Shown here piece by piece: positions 11,816-21,582 of a stretch of DNA of 64,000 nucleotides (the stretch's first letter is position 1; each line of letters begins with the position of its first letter). A model generated the notes under the pieces. It did no database searches and was not told the origin of the DNA. It worked only from the letters and a program-made list of their open reading frames with translations. This stretch comes from Fallopia convolvulus. Taxonomy: Eukaryota > Streptophyta > Magnoliopsida > Caryophyllales > Polygonaceae. A program made the translations under genes and the position numbers. The DNA lies in contig OZ024721.1 of the NCBI GenBank assembly GCA_964016875.1, positions 4,965,001 to 5,029,000 of the forward strand. Direction: 5' to 3'.

Positions 11816-11896
11816 AAGAGTTGTTAGAACCTCAGTGCTAATAAGAGTTGTTAGAACCTCAGTGCTAATAAGAGTTGTTAGAACCTCAGTTCTAAA
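11816..11896. repeat. 27-bp tandem repeat, three copies
   Basis: The unit AAGAGTTGTTAGAACCTCAG plus seven bases starts at 11816, 11843 and 11870; the third copy is slightly diverged at its end. It lies between the convergent annexin and pectinesterase genes. No function is evident. Confidence 0.88.
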
Positions 11897-12181
11897 TGCT
11901 GATGTGTACTGAAGATAATAATCAAAGTGCCCAAAAAGTTAGAAAAGAAAGCAGCAGAACAGAGGTATAGAAGAAAAAAAAACACTGGTAATAAAATACT
12001 CCGTACTATCATTACAAGAAAAGTAGAAAACAATGCACAACTTCTGAGCTTTCCAAGTTCCAAACAAATTTAGAAATCTGAATCAATCTTAATTTCAAGA
12101 ATCACAGCACAAACAAACAAGTGAGAGCCTATTCAACCAACAAAAAGAAAACACAAAACAAGTGAACGTAGTTAGCCACCA

Positions 12182-13502
12182 TCAAGCTGATTCATACAGA
12201 GAAGCAAAGCTGCCATAGTAAGGAATCCCAGTCTTAGGAATCCAACTATCTCCATGAATCAGCTTAGAAGCAGTGAAGGGCTTCGCCATGTTAGCCTCCC
12301 TAACCGCTTCAAACCCGGACCACCAGACCCGAGTTGCAGTCATGGCCCCTGGACCCCGGTTCCTGAACTCTCTATACATGAGCTTATCAATCATGTCCCC
12401 TGGCCAACTCATCCACCCAGCCGGATGAACGATGCTGTCTAAGAACGACTCCATCACCATCACCCTCGAGTACCTGAACCATGGCCGGCCCAAGAATCCT
12501 ATGATGCTCGTCTTGTATGACGTGCTCAGCTCTGGGTCCATCGTGATCGTACAATTTTGGATGGTGAACCCGGTGTTCCTGTTACAAAAGTAAGTTTAGT
12601 TCTAACACATTGCGTTGATTGTTATCAAGAGGTTAATTAATGCTTATCAAATGTACCTTTGAGGCCTTGGCCTCCCCTGGGCAGTGAAAATGATCACATT
12701 GTTGGGGAGGCGGGCGTAGAGGTTACAGTTTTGGAAGACGGCAGCTGCATCACCAAAGATGAAGTCTCGGGTTCCATAGATGTTACAGTCTCGATAGAAT
12801 TGCAAGGAGTACTTGGCATAGAGAGTGTCGGTGTAGCCAAGGAAGGTGCAACGGTAGAAGATGGAGTGGTTCGCCTTGTTTAGAACCGCTACAGCCTGGT
12901 TGTTCAAGGGTCCTGCTGAGTTCTCGATTGTAATGTGCTTCGCTATGAACCCTTCTCCTTCGACATCTATTACACACAAGTGCTAGGTAGTTTAATAAAT
13001 CAATATAGTTTATGTAATACTACGGGCCAAGACCCGAAAATCAACACTGTTCTAGATGACTTGAAATCAGAAAATACTACAGGCCAAGACCCGAAAACTG
13101 TCAACTAGAAGTCAATATAGTAAGAGATCTTTTTGGTACATAGAAAGATGATAAGAGTGACTTACACAAGGTGGCTGTTTCGGAAGTTGGGAAGTCGGGG
13201 CAATGTCGATTAGCTACGAGCTTGGTCGTTTTAGCTCCATCACCGACGAGTACCAAGTTGGTTTTCTCCTTCCCTATTCTTACATTCTCCATGTAAATTC
13301 CAGCCTTTATGTGAATACTGAAGCGACGTTTACTGAAGGAAGGGGCGGCTGCCACAGCTGCACCAATAGTCCAGTAGTCACCTGTTCCGTCGTGAGCCAC
13401 TCTCACATGCTTGCCTTGCACGAAAACGACGTTTATGTGCAATGCTATAAGGACATGGAAAATGGAAATGAATATGAGAGGAAACTTTTGGAACACTAAC
13501 AT
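12182..13502 (-). CDS. Pectin methylesterase without PRO domain, three exons, 347 residues
   Basis: The enzyme removes methyl esters from homogalacturonan in the cell wall, changing wall stiffness. Exons on the minus strand are 13502-13166, 12966-12657 and 12578-12182; their lengths total 348 codons including TGA, with a GTAAGT donor at intron 1. An N-terminal hydrophobic signal peptide (about residues 1-29) leads straight into the catalytic domain, so this is a PRO-less form. Catalytic landmarks are Q136 in QAVAV, D159 in GYTDTLYA, D180 in TRDFIFG, and the Arg and Trp of LGRPW near the start of exon 3. The glutamine normally preceding the first aspartate (GYQDTLY) is threonine here. The C-terminal part has GWMSWPGD, RNRGPGA and RVWWSGF. 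It is convergent with the annexin gene. A minus-strand TATATAAA at 13584-13577 sits about 75 bases upstream of the ATG. Confidence 0.93.
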
Positions 13503-13576
13503 TGTATATGTTTTTGATTTATGAGATGGAGTATGATCAAACTAGTGTTGTGCTTGATAATGTTAAGTGAGAAGTG

Positions 13577-13584
13577 TTTATATA
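13577..13584 (-). promoter_or_regulatory. TATA box of the pectin methylesterase gene
   Basis: Minus-strand TATATAAA lies 75 bases before the start codon, a suitable position for a leader of about 45 bases. Confidence 0.6.
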
Positions 13585-13599
13585 GATGATGGGAAGTGT

Positions 13600-14808
13600 A
13601 AAAGATGAATGCTTTAGTGTAGTAGGGGTAGAACTGGAAGCTTGTGTTTGTACCAAAGTAAGGGCTAATCACAAAACACGTTGTTGTTGTAAAGTGACAT
13701 GATAATTGTTACATACTTCTTTTTCATTTTCACTGTAGAAGTGTTTTTTTTTCTTACATTGGCACCCAGAGATTTTAATTTGTTTCAAGATGTCCTTATA
13801 CATTAGACAAGAAAATCTTCAATTGAATAATTATCCAAGATTGCTAAACAATAGACTACTTTTCATGCTTGATTAATAGATGAAGAAGGTGATTTTCATC
13901 CTTAACTGTCAATTTGATCACCTGGCAGTCATTAGTGACCACAAGTCTTCAATATTTACCTCAAGTTATTATTTTAAAAAGTTTAGAAAATACATTTTTT
14001 TTTTCATAAAATAACTCTTTCAACTATTAAAAAAAGTGTAAAAAAACTACCCTTTCAATACATTCCATTAGCCAAATCTCAACTAAGCTCAATTTTATTT
14101 TTGTGAACCATTGAAAATGGAAAAACAACTTCAACAAGGAAGCATGCCAATTTCCTACAATGGTTTGGACTAGCTAGCAAAAAATGGACTTAAAGTTCAA
14201 TTTTTTCTTAATATTTTAGATAAAATTATCACTGTTCATGATAATTCAGTAAAGAAACTGATCTACTTTTAGGAGAAGTAGGAGAGAAGGATTAGTATAA
14301 CATCTAATGAGAAAAAGGTTTGCCCAAAGAAGTGTGTTCAATTTGCTGCACTCCTGAAGAGGACCTACAGAAATCAGTGGTGTATATATTTTAAGCCTCT
14401 GCCTGATTTTTTAGCTTTATTCCCTTCCCCTTTTCCTTTATGCCTACCAAGTGTAAATATGAAGGCTAATCATTCAGCATTTACAAAGCAAATTGCAAAG
14501 TAAAAAACAGAACAATAATATAATGAAGCACAAGTGTCAAGACTTTTATCATAAAACCCAATGTTTGTAAACTTAGAAGTAAGGCAAATGAAAACCTAGA
14601 TCATCTTTCAAGAACTTGCTAAATGTTCTTAATACTAAATAAGTACTTTGACTATGATTTCGATATGGCACGTTGAACTCACACAAGGACAAGGACCTTA
14701 ACGAGCGCAAGGATCCTCTTTCAGATGAACCTGAAGAGGACACTCATAAATCAAAATATAATGCATAAGTTTGGAAGGTTTCAACATCATCTAGTTTATA
14801 AAAACAAA
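13600..14808. other. Intergenic, no supported gene
   Basis: Contains the upstream region of the pectin methylesterase gene. No other gene, RNA or bounded repeat is supported. Confidence 0.5.
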
Positions 14809-14937
14809 GGGTTTGTTTGGTTCATCTTTGAGTTTCCGGTTTTTCGGTTTTGAAACAATTTTTTTGATAACTATAAGAAAATAAAAAAAAAAATCAAAAC
14901 TAAAAACTGAAAACTCAAAGTTGAACCAAACGAGCCC
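14809..14937. mobile_element. Tourist-like MITE, 129 bp
   Basis: The left end GGGTTTGTTTGGTTCATCTT pairs with the reverse complement of the right end, GGGCTCGTTTGGTTCAACTT, and the inverted repeat extends through TTGAGTTT. AAA flanks both sides. The terminal motif is typical of PIF/Harbinger-derived MITEs. No coding capacity. Confidence 0.7.
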
Positions 14938-15322
14938 AAAGAATTCGGTTAAGTAACATGAATTCTCCCTTTTGAGGCTCCTGTATGATGTGAATTGAAA
15001 AAATCCACTAGTATCATACTCTGACAAAAAAGCAGCTAGAAACATACAACAACAAACAAGGATCTGATTAGTACAAACAACAATACATCACACACAGAGC
15101 AAAGTCTTAAGTTAACTAGGATTACAACCAACCTTAAAGATAGGTTGATTACACAATTAGAAACAACACAAATCCAGATATAGTGTTTGTTACACTTACA
15201 CTTAGCCATTTCATCAAATAGAAGACTCAGTGTCTGTTACACTCACACAGAGAAGTTAAAACAGCAAGTTGTATGCAACTCCAATTTCTGAGCACACTCA
15301 TAATCATCCATTCCACCAATTA

Positions 15323-15412
15323 TCTGCAATGTTTTCCAAGAAAATCCTAAAAAAATTCATAATCTTATAAAGAAATGATACAAAAATAAAGTTACTTTCT
15401 TTGGATACATAC
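15323..15412 (-). other. Probable 3'UTR intron of the calmodulin-binding gene
   Basis: Two bases after the TAA stop (15416-15414), and preceded by G at 15413, the minus strand reads GTATGT at 15412. A matching acceptor, CATTGCAG, ends at 15324. Both sites fit the plant consensus and the enclosed sequence is T-rich on that strand. The intron lies just after the stop, so it would leave an exon junction close behind it (under 5 bases), too near to trigger nonsense-mediated decay. Confidence 0.6.
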
Positions 15413-15413
15413 C

Positions 15414-17789
15414 TTAGTTGCAAGCCTGAACGCGAGCAAAGCCAGATGAAACCGGTCTAACACGAGCTTCACAGTTACGTGAAGGCGGTATAACAGTTTC
15501 AAATGCAGCAACTAGCATTGCGACCTTCTTTTTTCTTGCAGGGGCAAGATTGTCGACCGCCTTTCTCAATGCGAAATCAACCATCCATTCTTCAGAGTTC
15601 TTCCTCTCATCAATTTCCTGGTGCTTCAGATCCACTTTCTCACCTTCAGGATCAAGCTCCACATCCAATAAATTTGGTTCTCTTGGGTTGAATGATTTTA
15701 GCTCTTCGGATTCATCTCTTCGGTTTCTTTTTCCCTTTGTAATGATTAGACTACTATTAGTACAAGTGCTGGATAACTCTACCTTGGTGCTTTCTTTCTT
15801 GAAGTTGTTTTTGTTAAGATTCCCATTTGGTTTGTTTTCTGCCTTTGACAGTTCATCTGGAATTGATGTGATTGATTCTTCTTCTTCTTCTGTTGCTTGA
15901 ATTGATTGGTTGATGGTCTCAATTGAAAGAAGCTCTTTCTTCAGATTGTCCTTTTCTTGTTCTTCTTCAGCATTACAAGAAGCCTGATTTGTAAATCCTG
16001 AATTTTCCATTTCTTGAATCAAGTTTGTGTCTTCTTCTGCCTGATCAAGAACTGGGAATTCTTCAAGTATTTTTCCCTCTTCATTAGCAGCAAAGGGAAC
16101 AAGTAGCACATCATCAAAGTTACCTGAGATTATTATAAATTTTGAATCATATCCTGACATAAATATTTCATGTCAACCTTTTAGAAATTCTTCTTATGAA
16201 TCAAGACAAGGCATGTTATCTGTTTACTTCATATTTGTAAATCACAATCATGCAATAAATTCCAGTGAACAGATTCTCATTAATAACAATCGTATATGTA
16301 TAATTAGACTTTCTATCATATACCCTCAAATCTAGACCTGGATACTAAAGATAAACCCTATAAAAAAAATTATAATCCAAAATCTATAGAATATAGATTT
16401 AGAGATTGTTTTTTCTGAATTAATTTTTTTAGGGCATTAAATGGAAAAACCAATATATAACATAACTGAGGACTTTCTTTCCAAAATAAAAAAGAACATT
16501 AGTCAAATAAGAGATTATTTACCTTGGCAGAAGTGATCTAACTCTGTCTCTTCATACACATCATTCATCGACGAGTCGGAATCACTCAATTGCTCATGAC
16601 AATCTATGATCTCATCTTGTGGGAACTCCACTGACTCTTCTTCTAAGAACTCCTTAACAAACTCCATATTAACATAATCCTTCTTAAGCTTTTCTTCATC
16701 TAGCAAGTATTCAATCTCATTTCCTTTAGTGTTGTGATCACTTTCTTGATCACTTGGTGTAAAATCACCATTTTCTTCCTCCAATCTTGTGAAACAAATC
16801 CTACCCTCTTCTTCCCACTCCATATCAGAGCTCTCCCAATCAAAGCTTCCAACATCAAAAACACATTCATCTAATACCACATCATTAAAATCAGATTCTT
16901 TCTCTTGATCAGCTTTCTTTTCATAGATTTCGACGAAAAAATCAGCCTTCTCTTCTTTGGACTCGATTGGTATAGGCTTATCAACACCAACAACCTCTTC
17001 TTTACCTTGATCACCATCCAAACAAGGCTTAACCTTGCAAGGAGCCGAAGCAACCGGCTTCAAATTCCTCTGCGCCTTCATCATCCTTCTCCTTGCACAC
17101 AAGAAGCTCTTCAATGGAGGAGGAGCGCTATGTCGGTGACCGTTAAGAGAACAATAGTTATAAGGACAAACCTTCATAATAGAAGTTCCTTGAGATTCAC
17201 TTCCACCAGGGCTAAGATCAAGATAGCTTGGAAACTTTGTATCCTTCATGGTGGAAGAACAAGTATTCCTTTTAACATCACAACACTTCTTAACTGAATT
17301 GATACTTCTTGAAGGCTTGAAACTAGGAGCCTTTGTTAAGGTCCTAACTTTGCTCAAACTTGAACTCCTACTCACTGATTTTGGAGAAGAAGAACAAAAT
17401 AGCCTTCTTGAAATGCTTTCAATCACACTTTTGCTTGGTGTTTTAGTGTTTACCTGTTTTTGCTCCTTCCTTGCCTCAGAGCTACTTGTTGACTTCATAT
17501 AATTTGGAGAAGGTGAGCTTGCTCTTGGTGGTGATTGTTGTTTTGGTGGCTGATGATGATCACTAGAAAGATGATTCTTTCTTAAAGATGACTTTTTGAG
17601 GTTGTCGAGATCGGTTGATCGCTTAAAAGATCGCGATTTCTTCATCTTCTTCGCGAGGTCCGCTCCTTTGGCCTTGACATCAAGGATTTGAATGGATGGC
17701 TTCATGTTGGTTGATGGCTTCTTAACTTCTTCAAGGCTAGAAGAAGCCTTGAAGCTTGGCTTCTTGTTAAGAGCCTTTCTTTGCACCAT
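15414..17789 (-). CDS. Plant calmodulin-binding-domain protein, two exons, 658 residues
   Basis: Members of this plant family (Pfam CaM_binding, PICBP-like) bind calmodulin through a C-terminal amphipathic helix; most are poorly characterised. Exons are 17789-16523 and 16123-15414, joined by a GTAAAT donor and a TCTCAG acceptor, giving 659 codons including TAA. The N-terminal ~190 residues are Lys/Ser-rich (MKKSRSFKRS, SPKSVSRSSSLSKV) and may carry nuclear targeting. A conserved patch follows with PSYLDLSPGGSES and KVCPYNYCSLNGH. The middle is acidic and probably disordered. The C-terminus has SEEWMVDFALRKAVDNLAP and then KKKVAMLVAAFETVIP, the expected calmodulin-binding core. The start is the first ATG in the frame. 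Minus-strand TATAAA at 17999-17994 lies about 205 bases upstream. Confidence 0.9.
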
Positions 17790-17993
17790 CTTTCAATGGG
17801 CAAAAATTAAGCAAAGAACCATAAACCAAGTAACCCAAGTTTGTGTTTTTTGTTGGGTTTTGTTTCCTTTGGAAGAAGAGGAAAGTTTAGGCCATGGAAG
17901 GGAAGAATGTGTGAAGAAAGGAAAGCTTGCAAGAACAAACAACTAAGAGGAAACTTGGTACCAAGGTGGTTATTTTTTAATTTTTGGTGGTAC

Positions 17994-17999
17994 TTTATA
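17994..17999 (-). promoter_or_regulatory. Candidate TATA box of the calmodulin-binding gene
   Basis: Minus-strand TATAAA about 205 bases before the ATG would give a 5' leader of roughly 175 bases. This is a positional call only. Confidence 0.45.
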
Positions 18000-18059
18000 A
18001 GTGGGTGGGTGGGATTTTTTTTGGCTTCATTTAACAATGTGATAGGGCTCTCTTAATAT

Positions 18060-18907
18060 TTGAAGATAATGGAATGGAAGTGGGTCCACACAGGGTGCAC
18101 TAGCTTCATTGAGTTATGAGATTTCCATTACATGGGGGCTTTTATTTCTTAATTTTTAAGCTATGTAATTAATTTAAATGGTCATTGTCAAGAAAAGAAA
18201 AGAAAAGAAAAAAGTATTGAGAAACATGGGGAGGATATGATTTTTGTGTTTTGATGGCCACACGAGTTAAATCAAGACAAGGTTGCATAATTTGGTGTGT
18301 TCCACATTGCTTTCTTTCATTATTATTTATTTATTTATTATGAATGGAATAAAATACTTGAAAATGGAATATTATAGGTTTGTTCTATATATATTTAAAT
18401 CCTTGTTAATTAAATCAACACATTTTGGTAGTGATGTATTTTTTGCATAATCTTGTTTTAATTCTAAAAATATATATGAAATTTGAGGGGGGGGGGGGGG
18501 GGGAATCATGATATAGGATAAAATGAATAATGACGTAATTAAAGTGGTATAATGACATGATTAAGTTGATTATTCTTTGGAAGGAAAAGTGTTAATATTA
18601 TTTGTCGGTAAGATTAATTACTTCTGGTGATGTATTGAGGGATATAGGAATTAATAAGCTTGAATTAACTAATAAATTTGATTGATGAAATAGGACAAAT
18701 GATATTGAACACAAAATCAAAATGCTTTATTATCCTGAACCGCCCATTTAGGTAGTTGATCAATGTTGGAAGATGAGGTAGGATGATTCGTGAGGTAACA
18801 GATGATGGCCTTTCCTACTAAATTAGAATTTGGGTCAATATTCTGAAAAGGACCACATTTGTAGGAGTAATTAAAATTGTATTTGGAAAAGAAGTCTATT
18901 GAGTTAA
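18060..18907. other. Intergenic, with a 17-base G run
   Basis: No gene is seen. A homopolymer of 17 G occupies 18487-18503, and AAAAG repeats lie near 18195-18212. The G run could form a quadruplex or be a length-variable assembly artefact. Confidence 0.6.
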
Positions 18908-18916
18908 TATTTTTTA

Positions 18917-19978
18917 GGGAAATTCCGGATGATACCCCTCAGTTTTATACTTTTTCGAGTGGTGTCCAAAAAAAAAAGTTATTCCGCCAGATACCCCCGA
19001 GTTTTTTTGTTAGTCCGCCCCGTACCCTTACTTAGATATTCCTCTAAACGTCCGTTAACATTTCTATTAAAAAAACAAAGAAAATAAATTTACAAATTAC
19101 AAAACAATCAGCAAGCAATGTTAGTCCTCCGATGAATTTGCTAAAGTGAAAGAGAAGGAAAGGATGATAATAGGGAGAGATTGCAGTGAGAATGAACTCC
19201 CAAATGATCAAATTATAGCTAACATTCCAGCTAGCAATGTACAACACCTTAATTTTAGATTTCATAGTGGAAAGAGTCGGCCTGAATGGGGGGAGGGAGC
19301 CAGCTCCCAAACCGGCGCTTGCAGGGGAGGGATCACATAGGCTCCCCTTTGTCTACCTCGTGACAATTCATCTTGAAAACTCGTTCTTTGAACCAGCAAA
19401 TCTTTGCACTCATCGATTTCCCGTACCTTTGACCCGATCAGTTCTTGCATATCATGAGTTAATCGAGGAGCCCGCCACTTCTCTTCCATCTTCTCTTTTT
19501 CTGTATGCGTTCGGAAGTCTATCCTTCCAACTTAGCCTCGGGCTTATCGGTCGTCCAAGGAAGCGCCGTTCCAGAGAAGCTCGGGTTCTTCGCCTCGTTG
19601 TTTGGTGATGAGGGATTCGGTTATTTCCCACTCTATAGATACTATTATTACCAATGACAAAGGCTTGGATGAGGAGGAGACAAAGAATTGCTCCAATCTG
19701 GCCATGGATTTGCAGGCTAGGATTTTGAATGGGTAATTGATTTGGGACTAAAAATACTGTTCACGGGGTGAGGGGGTTGAGAGGAAGGAGATCCAGGATT
19801 TTTTTTTATTATGTATTTACTTTTTTTTTAATAACAATTAACAGAAGTTATAGGTAAATGTAAAGAAGGGTACGGGGCGGAAAAAAATTAAAACTCGGGG
19901 GTATCAGGTGGAATAACTTTTTTTTTTGGACACCAATCGGAAAATTACAAAACACAAGGGTACCATTCGGAATTTCCC
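18917..19978. mobile_element. Non-autonomous Mutator-like element with long inverted repeats
   Basis: The left end GGGAAATTCCGGATGATACC and the right end, reverse complement GGGAAATTCCGAATGGTACC, begin inverted repeats of roughly 160 bases. Shared inner blocks are GGTGTCCAAAAAAAAAAGTT and GATACCCCCGAGTTTT. A perfect 9-bp duplication TATTTTTTA flanks it (18908-18916 and 19979-19987), which is diagnostic of Mutator-like elements. There is no transposase. The 450-base interior is clearly GC-richer than the surroundings and may be captured host sequence. Confidence 0.88.
19262..19489 (-). other. Open frame in the GC-richer core of the Mutator-like element
   Basis: The minus frame encodes 75 residues with KWRAPRLTHDMQELIGSK, FQDELSRGRQRGAYVI and PLQAPVWELAPS. 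I do not recognise the protein. The composition differs from the AT-rich flanks and suggests a piece of transduplicated coding sequence. Upstream on the same strand, coding-like sequence continues in other frames up to about 19620. It could equally be chance. Confidence 0.3.
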
Positions 19979-19987
19979 TATTTTTTA

Positions 19988-21116
19988 TGAGTTGCGAGCA
20001 AATATCAATTATTTTTCATTCTTATTGAAACTTTTTGCTAATATGCTATTTTATTTAATTTTTTTGGCAATAGCATTGTCCATAAAAAGCCATGTTCAGC
20101 AAACACATATAAGCTAGTTTATGAAGCTTATAATATTTATCAAGAAAAATAAGTTTTGTTGTATGTGTTCAGCAAAATCAAGCTTATAGAATCTTATTGA
20201 GCTTATAAAATAATTAGCACCTCCTAGCTTATCGAGTTTATCGAACTAGTTTTCCGTTTTTTAGGGTTAAGGGTGTTTTATTTTTATTTTTAATTATTAT
20301 TATTTTATTAATATTACATCTTTTTTTGGTAATTTACCCAAAAAATAGTCATAAACAAGTCCTTACCGAACATCCCCAAACTTATTTGAAAAATAAATAC
20401 TCAATTTCAACACAATAAGTTTCAATATCGATAAACTTCCAATTACCGAACGAACTCTAAGTCAAAACATAAACCTTATGGTACTACCTTGAAATTCTAA
20501 CCAATTACTATATGTCCGAAGGCGCAACATATTATTCTTTAAATGTTCTTTAAAACTGTTAGGATTATAGATTTCAGATTTTATTGAAGTACTTTACAAT
20601 AAAATGTTAGTTTAAGGAAATGTGAAAACGAAACCTAGTGCTGAGTAAACCGACAAGTGGAGGTGGAGAGAACCGGGTCGGTGTAAAGCGGAATGAACCG
20701 GGTCCACTGGGTCCCACATGAGAGCCTGTGTTTGCAAGTTTAGGGTCAAAAGTGGTGTGTGAATAAAAAATATTCTTTTTTATTTTTCCTTTTTTGGTGG
20801 TCAGAAAATTAGACGCTCCTTTGCAGTTTTTGCAGAGGAGGAGCGTTTGTCAAGTAACAACAATCCCTAGAACTAGAAGCTGCTATTTCTATGAGAGGAT
20901 GTTGTTACATAATTTGGTCTTTACTTGCTTTTCTGATTTCAAATATATATCGTGCTCTATCATGCTTCTGTTTTACATTAGTTTAATGTACATATAGGAG
21001 AACCCAATTGCTAAGCTTGTTATATAAGTTTAATGGTTTTACCGATCGAGTGATAATAAAATGATTAACTCATCAAATCTACATTATTGGATAGAACAAG
21101 ATGGGTGACATATAAG
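19988..21116. other. Intergenic, no supported gene
   Basis: AT-rich with several AAGCTTAT-type short repeats around 20100-20260. No gene or bounded element is supported. Confidence 0.5.
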
Positions 21117-21408
21117 TAGAGCGGTCAAAATTGGACCCGACCCGATAACCTAATTTGAATTGTCCGAATTTTTTAGGGTTAAAACCCGACCTAAAAATAA
21201 TGGGTCAGAGAAAGACCGAACTTGATTAATCCAAACCCCATTGGGTTGCAACCCGAAACTCACTAGGTTGGTCGGAATTATTTTATAAAAAAATTATAAC
21301 ATTTAATTTAAATATTTTAATTTTTTAAAATATAAAAAATATATTTTAATAATCATAAAAAATGGTACCTCTGACCCGAACTCGCACGATAGCATGTCTT
21401 AACCTAAC

Positions 21409-21575
21409 TAAAAAGATAGAATATATGTGGCCAAAAAGATTAACCATTATCATTAATGAAAGGTAAATATATACAAGCTTAACTAAATAAACTAGGAAAG
21501 AGATTATAAAAGATTACAAGAGATCTTCTCTAAAAAGGCTACATGATATACAAAATATACTACCCATATTCAATA
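21409..21575 (-). repeat. 3' LTR of the minus-strand copia element
   Basis: A 167-bp direct repeat of 25610-25775 with few differences (for example GATATA versus AATTA near 21546). The polypurine tract lies immediately beside it on the internal side. Confidence 0.92.
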
Positions 21576-21582
21576 CTCCCCC

